Source: an uncultured Oscillospiraceae bacterium | GTDB lineage: Bacteria > Bacillota > Clostridia > Oscillospirales > Oscillospiraceae | Direction: 5' to 3' | Assembly (NCBI GenBank): GCA_944386885.1 | Contig: CALXCU010000088.1 | Coordinates: 1-34,735 of the forward strand | DNA length: 34,735 bases | In this document: in pieces, positions 1 to 7,385 of the stretch | Numbering within the stretch: position 1 is the stretch's first letter | Layout of the letters: every line of letters begins with the position of its first letter | Made by a program: the position numbers and the translations under genes | Notes under the pieces: generated by a model | Databases searched by the model: none | What the model saw: only the letters and a program-made list of their open reading frames with translations | What the model was told of the DNA's origin: nothing

Positions 1-115
1 TATGTACCGTACTCTTTGAGACGCCAAAGACCTGTGCCGCCGCCCGGACGGTAATCCGGTGCTCCACGATGTAGTTTGCCAGTGCCTGGGCACGCTCCTC
101 AATGTTCCCTTTCAA
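1..115 (-). CDS. spoIIID: SpoIIID sporulation transcriptional regulator, 5' end only
   Basis: Only the first 38 codons lie in the window; the gene runs off the left edge. The visible product starts (M/L)KGNIEERAQALANYIVEH and continues into VRAAAQVFGVSKSTVH. This matches the opening of SpoIIID, the small DNA-binding protein that reshapes SigE-dependent transcription in the mother cell of sporulating Firmicutes; the FGVSKSTVH helix-turn-helix stretch is its hallmark. I chose the TTG at 115-113 because a GGGAG ribosome site lies 8 bases upstream and this start gives the family's usual N-terminus. An upstream in-frame TTG and GTG are less well placed. It lies downstream of, and on the same strand as, the uronate operon but is separated from it by a terminator. 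It identifies the organism as a spore former. Confidence 0.82.
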   Translation of the reverse strand, partial: MKGNIEERAQALANYIVEHRITVRAAAQVFGVSKSTVH

Positions 116-145
116 TGGCAACACTCCCAACTGTGTTCTGTCTCC

Positions 146-176
146 AGTCTATGCATCCAGTGGGGCGGGTATGTGG
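146..176 (-). promoter_or_regulatory. possible SigE-type promoter of spoIIID
   Basis: On the minus strand, CATAGACT (plus 153-146) resembles the SigE -10 element (CATACAnT), and CACATAC (plus 175-169) lies 15 bases further upstream, roughly like a SigE -35. The predicted transcript would start about 25 bases before the spoIIID start codon. SpoIIID is SigE-controlled in Bacillus; assigning these hexamers is inference. The rest of 116-302 holds only an AT-rich patch (about 228-275) and a small 7-bp hairpin (190-196 with 205-211). I see no gene there. Confidence 0.3.
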
Positions 177-302
177 TTTTGCGCTGAGGCCCTCTGAGGC
201 CGGACAGAGGGAGCGGCGCGATCAGACAAAATATCTGTAAAGTAATTTAACAGTACAATAGGATAATCTCTGGTTCCGCCCCCTTCTATTTGGGACGGAC
301 AG

Positions 303-341
303 GAAAAAGCGCCCGGGACGTTTTTTAAAACGTCCCGGGCG
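303..341 (-). terminator. rho-independent terminator of the uronate operon
   Basis: A 14-bp perfect inverted repeat (311-324 with 327-340, core GCCCGGGACG) with a two-base tip is followed on the minus strand by a TTTTT run (plus 308-304). It begins 15 bases past the stop of the last kinase gene, which marks the 3' end of the ten-gene operon. Confidence 0.9.
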
Positions 342-355
342 GCTTGCTCTGTGGT

Positions 356-1444
356 TCAGCGCTTGATATCGTAGTTGGTGTTCATCAGGTTGAGGATGGT
401 CTCGGCGTCGTCGGTAATGTTGGCATCGCCGTGAATCGTGTGCTTGATGACGCTGCTGGCCACGGCGAAGTTGAGCATGTCCATGGGGCGGTAGTGGTGC
501 ATCATAGCGTAGATGAGGCCGCTGGCGAAGGCGTCGCCGCCGCCCACCCGGTCCAGGATATTGAAGGTGAACAGGCGGCTCTCGAAGGTGTGGCCCTCAT
601 ACCACATGAAGGCTTTCAGGCTGTTCTCGCTGCCGCTGTGGGCGTAGCGCACATGGCGGGCGATGCACTTGAGGTTGGGGTAGCGGGCCACAAAAGCCTC
701 GAACACGTCGGCCTGCTGCTCATACGAAGGCTGGAGGGGTACGCCGTCTTTCCAGTCGCCCTTGCTGTGGTCCTCTTCATCCTTCCAGAGGTGGTAGGGC
801 TCAATGCCCAAGAGAACGTCCACATAGGGCAGGCACTGGGTGCAGAAATCCCGGGCCTCCTCCCAGGTCCACAGGGCGGAGCGGAAATTGCCGTCAAAGC
901 TGATCGTCATTCCCAGCTCCCGGCCGGTCTTCAGGCAGTCCAGCACCAGCTGGGCGCAGCTGGTGCTCAGGGCGGGGGTAATACCGCTCAGATGCAGCCA
1001 GTCAAAGCCCGCCAGCAGGGCGTGCAGATCCACTTTGCTGAAGTCATACTCGGTAATTGCGCTGTGCTTGCGGTCGTAGGTGACCTTGCTGGGGCGGATG
1101 CCAAAGCCGGTCTCCAGGTAATAGGTGCCCAAACGGTGGGTAGGGGTTTCCTCAGGCGTGGACAGGATGACAGGGGTGCAGTGCACGTCGTTGCTGCGCA
1201 GGGTGCGCACCGCGCTCTTGCCCAGGCTGTTGTTGGGAACCACGCTGAAAAAGGTGCTGTCAATGCCCAGATTGGCCAGGGCCAAGGCGATGTTGGCTTC
1301 GCTGCCGCCGTAGCTGACCTCAAACTCATTGGCCATGCGAATTTTGGCGTAGTCGGGCGGGGTGAGGCGGAGCATAATCTCTCCTACAGTGATGAACTTC
1401 TGGGGGCTCTTGGCGTTGCGCAGCAGAGGGTTGGAGTGTTCCAT
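356..1444 (-). CDS. PfkB-family sugar kinase, 2-dehydro-3-deoxygluconokinase-like (second copy)
   Basis: A 362-residue ribokinase/PfkB-family protein. The N-terminal signature GGSEANIALALANLG (about 46-60) and the C-terminal DRVGGGD (298-304, with Asp304 as expected catalytic base) are those of KDG kinases. Likely reaction: ATP-dependent phosphorylation of 2-keto-3-deoxygluconate or a close relative to the 6-phosphate. It is the last gene of the operon, 60 bases after a paralogous kinase, with a GC-rich hairpin (1469-1492) in the gap and an AGGAGG ribosome site before the ATG. It is about 20 residues longer than its neighbour, mainly from an N-terminal extension and an insertion around residues 215-240. 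Two paralogues in one operon suggest a different substrate (for example a 5-keto or galactonate-derived deoxy sugar) or simple redundancy. The family is clear; exact substrate is not. Confidence 0.8.
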   Translation of the reverse strand: MEHSNPLLRNAKSPQKFITVGEIMLRLTPPDYAKIRMANEFEVSYGGSEANIALALANLGIDSTFFSVVPNNSLGKSAVRTLRSNDVHCTPVILSTPEETPTHRLGTYYLETGFGIRPSKVTYDRKHSAITEYDFSKVDLHALLAGFDWLHLSGITPALSTSCAQLVLDCLKTGRELGMTISFDGNFRSALWTWEEARDFCTQCLPYVDVLLGIEPYHLWKDEEDHSKGDWKDGVPLQPSYEQQADVFEAFVARYPNLKCIARHVRYAHSGSENSLKAFMWYEGHTFESRLFTFNILDRVGGGDAFASGLIYAMMHHYRPMDMLNFAVASSVIKHTIHGDANITDDAETILNLMNTNYDIKR

Positions 1445-1468
1445 AACAAAGCCTCCTCACAAACGGGC

Positions 1469-1492
1469 GGGGCCGGCCGGGCGGCCGGCCCC
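1469..1492 (-). other. intercistronic hairpin between the two kinase genes
   Basis: A perfect 10-bp stem (GGGGCCGGCC at 1469-1478 with its complement at 1483-1492) closes a four-base loop. No T-tract follows on the minus strand, so it is unlikely to be an intrinsic terminator. It may stabilise or process the upstream message and lower expression of the last gene. Confidence 0.6.
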
Positions 1493-1504
1493 ATGGCGTC
1501 TTTC

Positions 1505-2530
1505 TTACCGCTGGATGCGGCCGGAGCCGTCGCCGCCGGCCAGCTTTTCTACCTCGGCCAGGGTGACCAGGTTGTAGTCGCCCTCAATGGTGTGTTTCAG
1601 GGCGGAGGCCGCCACCGCGAACTCCACCGCATCCTGGGTGGACTTGCCGGAGAGCAGGGCGTAAATGAGGCCGCCGCCGAAGCTGTCGCCGCCGCCCACC
1701 CGGTCGATGATGCGCAGCTCATACTTCTTGGAGAAGCAGTACTCGCCGCTCTTTCTGTCGTAGAGCATGGCGCTCCAGCCGTTGTCCGAGGCGGAGTGGC
1801 TCTCCCGCAGGGTGATGGCCACCTTCTCAAAGCCAAATTTGTCGGAGAGCTGCTTGGCCACCGATTTGTAGCCCTCCCGGTTGATCTCACCGGCGTAGAT
1901 ATCAGTGGCCTCGGCCTCGATGCCGAAGACGTCCTTGGCGTCCTCCTCGTTGGAGATGCACACGTCCACATACTGGCACAGCTCGGTCATGGCCGCCCGG
2001 GCCTGCTCCCGGGTCCAGAGCTTGCCCCGGTAGTTCAGGTCGCAGGAGATCTTCACGCCGCGGGCCTTGGCCGCCTGGCAGGCCTGCTTGCAGATCTCCA
2101 CCAAATTGGGACCCAGGGCGGGAGTAATACCGGTGAAGTGGAACCAATCCACCCCCTCAAAGATCTTGTCCCAGTCGAAGTCGGAGGGCTGGGCCTCCTG
2201 AATGGCGGAGTGGGCGCGGTCGTAGATGCACACGCTGCCCCGCTGGGAGGCGCCTTTCTCGTTGAAGTAAATGCCCACCCGGTCGCCGCCGCGGACGATC
2301 ATGGAGGTGTCCACGCCGTAGCGGCGCAGGGAGTTGACCGCCGCCTGGCCGATGGCGTGGGCGGGGAGCTTGGTGACATAGGCGGCGTCCAGGCCGTAGT
2401 TGGCCAGGGAAACGGCCACATTGGCCTCGCCGCCGCCGAAGGTGAACTCCAGGTGGTCAGCCTGGACAAAGCGCTCATAATTGTAGGGCTGGAGCCGGAT
2501 CATCAGCTCGCCAAAAGTAACGACTTTCAT
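1505..2530 (-). CDS. kdgK: 2-dehydro-3-deoxygluconokinase (KDG kinase)
   Basis: A 341-residue PfkB-family kinase that should convert 2-keto-3-deoxy-D-gluconate plus ATP to KDPG, the step before the aldolase encoded two genes upstream. The N-terminus MKVVTFGELMIRL and GGGEANVAVSLANYG motif bind sugar, and DRVGGGD (276-282) holds the catalytic Asp282 and anion hole. Length fits bacterial KdgK (about 310-345). A GGGAGGAAT ribosome site precedes the ATG. It follows the VOC gene with a 23-base gap and should be co-transcribed from the uxaC promoter. Its similarity to standard Firmicutes KdgK is more direct than that of the downstream paralogue, so I give this copy the symbol. Confidence 0.87.
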   Translation of the reverse strand: MKVVTFGELMIRLQPYNYERFVQADHLEFTFGGGEANVAVSLANYGLDAAYVTKLPAHAIGQAAVNSLRRYGVDTSMIVRGGDRVGIYFNEKGASQRGSVCIYDRAHSAIQEAQPSDFDWDKIFEGVDWFHFTGITPALGPNLVEICKQACQAAKARGVKISCDLNYRGKLWTREQARAAMTELCQYVDVCISNEEDAKDVFGIEAEATDIYAGEINREGYKSVAKQLSDKFGFEKVAITLRESHSASDNGWSAMLYDRKSGEYCFSKKYELRIIDRVGGGDSFGGGLIYALLSGKSTQDAVEFAVAASALKHTIEGDYNLVTLAEVEKLAGGDGSGRIQR

Positions 2531-2553
2531 GGGGTGATTCCTCCCGGATCAAT

Positions 2554-2898
2554 TTACTTTTTTCCCACCAGATGGACGGCGAAGCCGCAGATCTCATCGG
2601 TCAGGTAGATGGCGTTGAGGGCGCCGTCGGCGCGGTACTTGGCGGTAGAGGGGTCAAAGGTGAAGCCCTTGGCCTCCAATTCCGCCTGGGCCTGAGCTAC
2701 GTCAGGGGTGCCGATGGCAATGTGGCCATGGGTGCCCTTGTAGGGCTCCTTCATGAGCTCCACATCACCGGCGAAAAAGGAGGAGTTGCCTTCCTTCACG
2801 GCAAAACCAAAGAGGGTCTGAAACAGCTTGGCGGCCTGTTCAGCCTCTTCCCGGTTGACGGCGTTGATGCCCACATGGGCCAGCGTATACTCAGCCAT
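2554..2898 (-). CDS. VOC (glyoxalase/bleomycin-resistance fold) family protein
   Basis: A 114-residue small single-subunit VOC protein: AHVGI at the start, a second half-motif GTHGHIAIGT (56-64) and GFAVHLV near the end. His8, Glu47, His57/His59 and His109 are candidate metal ligands. VOC proteins bind a divalent metal and act on oxo compounds or their enediolates, but the substrate cannot be told from sequence. Its start codon overlaps the last 8 bases of the KDPG aldolase gene, so the two are translationally coupled. That suggests a job next to the aldolase, such as epimerising a KDG/KDPG-type intermediate or removing a methylglyoxal-like by-product. The function is inferred from position only; the fold assignment is firmer. 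Confidence 0.75.
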   Translation of the reverse strand: MAEYTLAHVGINAVNREEAEQAAKLFQTLFGFAVKEGNSSFFAGDVELMKEPYKGTHGHIAIGTPDVAQAQAELEAKGFTFDPSTAKYRADGALNAIYLTDEICGFAVHLVGKK

Positions 2899-3538
2899 TG
2901 CCCCGCACCTGCTTTACGATCTCCACCGACTTCTGACACAGTGCAACGATCTCATCCCACTTCTGGTTGTCGATCAGGTCGGCAGTGACCATGTAGGACC
3001 CGCCGCAGGCACAGATGACCGGGCTGGAGAGATACTCGGCCAGATTTTTCAGGGACACGCCGCCGGTGGGCATGATCTTGAACATGGGGAAGGGCGCGCT
3101 CATGGCCTTGATCTTGGCCAGACCGCCGGACTGCTCGGCGGGGAAGAATTTCAGCACCTCCAGGCCCAGCTTGAAGGCGGTATGGTAGTCGGTGGGGGTG
3201 GTGCAGCCGGGGAAAATAGTGACCCCCTTCTCCTGGCAGTAGCGGACGATGTCCGGGTCCAGACCGGGGGTGACGATAAACTTGGCCCCGGCGGCCAGGG
3301 CCTCGTCCACCTGAGCGGTGGTGAGGACAGTTCCGGCGCCCACCAGCATATCGGGGCAGGTCTCAGACATAATGCGGATGGCGTCGGCGGCCCCGGCGGC
3401 CCGGAAGGTCACCTCGGCCACGGGCACGCCGCCCTTGACCAGGGCCTGGGCCAGGCCGGCCGCGTCCCGCTGAGGGTGGTTGAGCTTGATGACCGGCACC
3501 ACGCCAATCTCGGAAATGCGCGCTTGCAGTTCATTCAT
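2891..3538 (-). CDS. eda: KDPG/KHG aldolase (2-dehydro-3-deoxy-phosphogluconate aldolase)
   Basis: A 215-residue class I aldolase that splits KDPG to pyruvate and glyceraldehyde-3-phosphate. Key residues are visible: Glu42 in AEVTFR (the E. coli Glu45 equivalent), GAGTV at 67-71, the Schiff-base Lys130 in LEVLKFFPAE, and the phosphate-binding MPTGGVS. I start at the ATG MNELQ (3538) because AAAGGAG lies 8 bases upstream. An earlier in-frame TTG would begin just upstream of that ribosome site. Lies downstream of dctM across a 90-base gap that contains a 13-bp hairpin, and overlaps the following VOC gene by 8 bases. Final enzyme of the glucuronate route encoded here. Confidence 0.94.
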   Translation of the reverse strand: MNELQARISEIGVVPVIKLNHPQRDAAGLAQALVKGGVPVAEVTFRAAGAADAIRIMSETCPDMLVGAGTVLTTAQVDEALAAGAKFIVTPGLDPDIVRYCQEKGVTIFPGCTTPTDYHTAFKLGLEVLKFFPAEQSGGLAKIKAMSAPFPMFKIMPTGGVSLKNLAEYLSSPVICACGGSYMVTADLIDNQKWDEIVALCQKSVEIVKQVRGNG

Positions 3539-3563
3539 GGAGAGGACTCCTTTCTTCAATCAG

Positions 3564-3601
3564 GCATTCCGCCGGCACGCCGGAGCGCGCCGGCGGAATG
3601 C
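3564..3601 (-). other. intercistronic hairpin between dctM and eda
   Basis: A perfect 13-bp stem (GCATTCCGCCGGC at 3564-3576, complement at 3589-3601) with a 12-base loop fills most of the dctM-eda gap. No T-run follows on the minus strand. It probably protects or processes the mRNA between transporter and enzyme genes instead of ending it. Confidence 0.65.
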
Positions 3602-3628
3602 GACAGCGTTGCTTCTTCGGCGGAAATC

Positions 3629-4930
3629 TTACGCCAGACCGGCCAGCTGCGGCAGGATCATACTGATAGCCGGGATGTAGGTCACCAGAATCAGGCCCAC
3701 CAGGATGGCCACATAGTACCAGAGCATGTAGGGCATGGTCTTGGCCAGGGTGGAACGGCCCACCTTGATGGCCACGAAGAGGGTGTTGCCCACGGGGGGA
3801 GTGATGTTGCCGATGCACAGGTTGTACACCAGAACCAGGCCGAAGTGGATGGGGTCCATGCCGAAGGTCTCCACGATGGGCAGGAAGAGCGGGGTAAAGA
3901 TCAGGATGGCGGGGGTCACGTCCATGAAGGTGCCGGCAATGAGCAGGATCACGTTCATGATGAGCAGGATGATCACCGGGTTGTCAGTGATGCTCAGCAG
4001 AGCGGCGGACACGGCCTGGGGGATCTGGAGGAAGGCCATGACCCAGCCCAGGATGTTGGATACGCCGATCAGGAAGACCACCATGCCGCTCATCTTGGCG
4101 CTCTCCACCACGATGTTCCACAGGGACTTGAGGGTGATGTTGCGGTAGCAGATGCCCAGAATCAGAGCGTAGACCACGGCGATGGCGGAGCCTTCGGTGG
4201 CGCTGAACACGCCGGCGACGATGCCGCCGATGACGACGACGATCAGGGACAGGGAGGGGATGGCCTGGAGGGTGGCCTTGCCCAGCGTGGCCCAGCTGAA
4301 CTTGCCGGGGGTGCCCTTATAGCCGTTCTTCTTGGCCAGAAGGATGGCCACCACCATACAGCACAGGGCCCAGATGATGCCGGGCAGGTAGCCGGCCATG
4401 AACAGCGCGGCCACGGAGGTGCCGCCGGCGGCCAGAGAGTAGGTAATCAGGGCGTTGGAGGGAGGAATCAGCAGGCCGGAGGGGGCGGAGGCGCCGTTGG
4501 TGGCGGCGCAGAGGGCCTGGTCATAGCCCTGCTCCTCCTCGCCCTCGCGCACCATGGAGCCCACGGCGGCGGCGGCGGCAGAGGCCGAGCCGGAGATGGC
4601 GCCGAACAGGGCGTTGGCGCCCACGTTGGTCACCAGCAGCGCACCGGGGAGCTTGCCCAGAATGGCCATGACAAAATTGACCAGCCGCTTTGCGATGCCG
4701 CCTTGGTTCATCAGGTTGCCCGCCAGAATGAAGAAGGGAATGGCGGTCAGGCTGAACTTGCTCATGCCCACGAAGATCCGCTGGGCGCCGGTGACCACCG
4801 AGATATCCAGGGGCACGGTCTGGAGGATGGTGATCAGGGAGGCGATGCCGATGGAGTAGGAGATGGGCACGCCCACCACCAGCAGGACCGCCAGGATGAC
4901 AATAATCATCACGAGAGATTGCATTGCCAT
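3629..4930 (-). CDS. dctM: TRAP transporter large permease subunit (DctM family)
   Basis: A 433-residue, highly hydrophobic protein with about 12 membrane segments, the normal DctM size. It carries the family signature around ANALFGAISGSASAAAAAVG and the scoop-region motif FMDVTPAILIFTPLFLPI. It forms the sodium-coupled channel of a tripartite ATP-independent periplasmic-type transporter in the cytoplasmic membrane. Starts 3 bases after the dctQ stop, with AAAGGAGG inside the end of dctQ as ribosome site. With DctP and DctQ and the surrounding enzymes the likely substrate is glucuronate or another hexuronate. The substrate call rests on context. Confidence 0.93.
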   Translation of the reverse strand: MAMQSLVMIIVILAVLLVVGVPISYSIGIASLITILQTVPLDISVVTGAQRIFVGMSKFSLTAIPFFILAGNLMNQGGIAKRLVNFVMAILGKLPGALLVTNVGANALFGAISGSASAAAAAVGSMVREGEEEQGYDQALCAATNGASAPSGLLIPPSNALITYSLAAGGTSVAALFMAGYLPGIIWALCCMVVAILLAKKNGYKGTPGKFSWATLGKATLQAIPSLSLIVVVIGGIVAGVFSATEGSAIAVVYALILGICYRNITLKSLWNIVVESAKMSGMVVFLIGVSNILGWVMAFLQIPQAVSAALLSITDNPVIILLIMNVILLIAGTFMDVTPAILIFTPLFLPIVETFGMDPIHFGLVLVYNLCIGNITPPVGNTLFVAIKVGRSTLAKTMPYMLWYYVAILVGLILVTYIPAISMILPQLAGLA

Positions 4931-4933
4931 AAC

Positions 4934-5413
4934 TTACGCCGCCTCCTTTTTGCCTTTGCAGATGTCATAGATGTTCAGAATGGTATACAGAATGTTGATG
5001 ACGCCGCAGATGGGCATGGTGACATAGAACACGCCCACGGCCACGCCCAGAGAGGAGGTCATCTGGCCCATGGCCAGCTGGGTGATCTGATAGCCGCCGT
5101 AGATCAGGATGATGGCCGAGAAGGCCATGGCAATGAGCTCGCCGAAGACGGCGAAGAACTTCTGGGCGGCGGCGGGCATCATCTCCACCACCACGGGGAT
5201 ATTCATATGGCCCCGCTCGCCGGTGATGAGGGAGGCACCGAAGAGGCTGGCCCACGCGAAGAGGTAGCCCACCAGTTCCTCCGACCAGGTAGAGGGGTTA
5301 TTGAGGACGTAGCGGGTGAAGACCTGCCAGCAGGTCAGGGCCGTCATGGCGATCAGGCTCACACCCGCCAGGACATTCATAATGTGGTTGAGGATTTTGC
5401 GAGTCGCTTGCAT
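4934..5413 (-). CDS. dctQ: TRAP transporter small permease subunit (DctQ family)
   Basis: A 159-residue protein with four predicted membrane helices (roughly 12-32, 45-65, 87-108, 128-148) and the family-typical FTRYVLNNPSTWSEELVGYL stretch after the first helix. It is the membrane partner that supports DctM folding and docking of DctP. A GGGAGG ribosome site lies 9 bases before the ATG. Sits between dctP and dctM with gaps of 19 and 3 bases, which fixes its role as the TRAP small subunit. Confidence 0.92.
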   Translation of the reverse strand: MQATRKILNHIMNVLAGVSLIAMTALTCWQVFTRYVLNNPSTWSEELVGYLFAWASLFGASLITGERGHMNIPVVVEMMPAAAQKFFAVFGELIAMAFSAIILIYGGYQITQLAMGQMTSSLGVAVGVFYVTMPICGVINILYTILNIYDICKGKKEAA

Positions 5414-5432
5414 GATTGGACACCTCCCTTTC

Positions 5433-6464
5433 TTAAGACTCCGAGGCGTACTCGGCGTTGTGTTCCTGGATCAGCTCGTAGATGGGGGCCAGGTCGGGGT
5501 AGTCAGCCAGCATCTCTTCATGCATGGGGGCCACCGCCTCCTGGAAGGGAGTGATGTCCGGATAGATGAAATTCACGCCCTGCTCGGTTTCGGCATAGGC
5601 CTTGGCCTCCTCCACGGCGGTCTCCCAGGCGTCCCGCTGGGTCTGATTGAGGATTTCGAAGCCCTCGTCAAAGATGGCGCGCTCCTCTTCGCTCAGGCCC
5701 TCCATGAAGTCCAGGTTGCCGATGAGGATATCGGGGATCATCTGGTGCATGGTGTAGGAGTAGTACTTGCACACGTCGCCGTGGCCGTTCTCGGTCAGAG
5801 CAAGCTCGTTGTTCTCCGCGCCGTCCAGCATCTGCGCCTGCAGGGCGGTGTACACGTCGCCAAAGCCCATCGGCGTGGCCGAGCCGCCCAGCAGCTCCAT
5901 CATGCGCACGTTGGTGGGGGACTGCTGCACGCGGATCTTCAGGCCGTGCAGGTCGGCCGGGGTATTGATGGGCGTGTCGATGGTGTAGAAATTGCGGGTG
6001 CCCGCGTCCAGCCAGGTCACGGCCTCAAAACCGGCCTGCATGGTGGACTCGAAGATGGGCCCCACAATGTCGGGGTCGTCCATGGAGGCGTGGTAGGCCT
6101 CGGGGCTGGAGAACAGGTAGGGCAGATTGAACAGCGTATAGTTCTCCGAGAAGGTCTCCAGCAGGGAGTTGGACGCCACGCAGAAGGTGATAGCGCCGGT
6201 CTGGGTCAGCTGAACCATCTCATTCTGGGAGCCAAGCAGCTCGCTGGGAAAAATCTGGATGTCGTACTTGTCGCCCAGCTGGCTCTCAATGTACTCCTCA
6301 AAGGCCAGAAGGCCGGTGTGGGTGGGGTGGTTGGTGGACTGGTTGTGGCCAATACGGATGATCTGCACGCCGTTGGAGGCGGCGCTGCCGGAGCAGCCGG
6401 AGAGCCCGCCCACGGCCAGCGCGCCGGCAAGGGCCAGGACGGCCGCACGCTTAAACTGTTTCAT
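5433..6464 (-). CDS. dctP: TRAP transporter solute-binding lipoprotein (DctP family)
   Basis: A 343-residue extracytoplasmic binding protein. The N-terminus MKQFKRAAVLALAGALAVGG ends in a lipobox LSGC (Cys24), so it is a membrane-anchored lipoprotein, as expected in a Gram-positive. Arg178 in GLKIRVQQSP is the conserved arginine that salt-bridges the substrate carboxylate, and LDGAENN (213-219) is a family motif. I start at the ATG at 6464, which has GGGAGG 5 bases upstream; a longer upstream reading has no ribosome site and would hide the signal peptide. Position between uxuB-like and dctQM genes suggests it captures glucuronate or another hexuronate. Confidence 0.92.
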   Translation of the reverse strand: MKQFKRAAVLALAGALAVGGLSGCSGSAASNGVQIIRIGHNQSTNHPTHTGLLAFEEYIESQLGDKYDIQIFPSELLGSQNEMVQLTQTGAITFCVASNSLLETFSENYTLFNLPYLFSSPEAYHASMDDPDIVGPIFESTMQAGFEAVTWLDAGTRNFYTIDTPINTPADLHGLKIRVQQSPTNVRMMELLGGSATPMGFGDVYTALQAQMLDGAENNELALTENGHGDVCKYYSYTMHQMIPDILIGNLDFMEGLSEEERAIFDEGFEILNQTQRDAWETAVEEAKAYAETEQGVNFIYPDITPFQEAVAPMHEEMLADYPDLAPIYELIQEHNAEYASES

Positions 6465-6504
6465 AAAACCTCCCTTTCTTTGCAAACAGACACAGAGAAG
6501 CAGT

Positions 6505-7359
6505 TTATACGCCCGAGTAGGCGGAGAAGCCGCCGTCAATGGGGATACACACGCCGGTAATGAAGCTGGCGGCCTCGTTATTGAGCAGGAAGAGCACCGC
6601 GCCGGCCAGCTCCTTCTCGCTGTCGCCAAAGCGGCCCATGGGGGTGGCGGCCAGGATCTTGCCGGTCCGGGCGGTGGGGGTTCCGTCGGGGTTGAAGAGC
6701 AGGGCGGCGTTCTGCTTGGTGGAGCAGAAGCCGGGGGCAATGGCGTTGACCCGGATGCCCACCTTGGAGAAGTGGACGGCCAGCCACTGGGTGAAATTGG
6801 AGATCGCGGCCTTGGCTCCCGAGTAGGCGGGGATCTTGGTCAGGGGCGTGTAGGCGTTCATGGAGGAGATGTTCAGGATGTTGCAGCCCTCCCGGCCGAT
6901 CATCTGCCGGGCAAAGGCCTGGGTGGGGATGAGGGTGCCGATGAAGTTCAGGTTGAACACAAACTCCACGCCGCTCTTGTCCAGATCGAAAAAGCTCTTG
7001 GTGTCGCCCTCCAGGTCGCCCACTTCAAAGTACTCCTTGTCGGTGGTGGCGCGGGGGTTGTTGCCGCCGGCGCCGTTGAGGAGCACGTCGCAGGGGCCCA
7101 GGTCGGCCAGGACCTGGTCGGCCACGGCATAGCACACATCCTTGTCCAGTACGTTGCACTGATAGGCCTTGGCCACGCCGCCCTCGGCGGTGATCTCATC
7201 GGCAAACTTCTGAGCGGCCTCCTCGTTCAGGTCCAGCAGGGCTACCTTGGCCCCCGCCCGGGCGAGGACCTTGGCAAAGGCGGAGCAGAGCACGCCGCCA
7301 GCGCCGGTGACCACGGCCACTTTCCCAGTCAGGTCGGTGTTTAATACGTTCTTTTCCAT
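6505..7359 (-). CDS. uxuB: SDR-family D-mannonate oxidoreductase (fructuronate reductase)
   Basis: A 284-residue classical short-chain dehydrogenase. The NAD(P)-binding TGAGGVLC (18-25), the NAG-like NGAGG (95-99), the catalytic Ser165/166 and YSGAK (Tyr179, Lys183) are all present. Between uxuA and the transporter genes it should reduce D-fructuronate to D-mannonate with NAD(P)H. This is the SDR-type UxuB found in Bacillus and Clostridia, unrelated to the long-chain E. coli enzyme of the same name. A residue 111-128 insertion (acidic, around FEVGDLEGDTKSFFDL) is typical of this subgroup. AAGGA ribosome site precedes the ATG. Substrate is inferred from operon logic. Confidence 0.88.
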   Translation of the reverse strand: MEKNVLNTDLTGKVAVVTGAGGVLCSAFAKVLARAGAKVALLDLNEEAAQKFADEITAEGGVAKAYQCNVLDKDVCYAVADQVLADLGPCDVLLNGAGGNNPRATTDKEYFEVGDLEGDTKSFFDLDKSGVEFVFNLNFIGTLIPTQAFARQMIGREGCNILNISSMNAYTPLTKIPAYSGAKAAISNFTQWLAVHFSKVGIRVNAIAPGFCSTKQNAALLFNPDGTPTARTGKILAATPMGRFGDSEKELAGAVLFLLNNEAASFITGVCIPIDGGFSAYSGV

Positions 7360-7385
7360 GATCGATCCTTCCTTTCTCAGTTCCC

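Noticed and set aside
1469-1492. Hairpin considered as an intrinsic terminator between the kinase genes
   Set aside because: No T-run follows on the minus strand, and the last kinase gene has only the distant uxaC promoter.
344-5554. Long plus-strand open frames (754 and 908 codons) opposite the uronate operon
   Set aside because: They are antisense shadows of high-GC coding sequence: low-complexity His/Gly/Ala/Asp-rich products, no ribosome site, and recognised genes on the other strand.
5433-6740. Longer reading of the DctP gene starting 276 bases upstream
   Set aside because: It would bury the lipoprotein signal peptide and overlap the SDR gene; the ATG at 6464 has a clear ribosome site.
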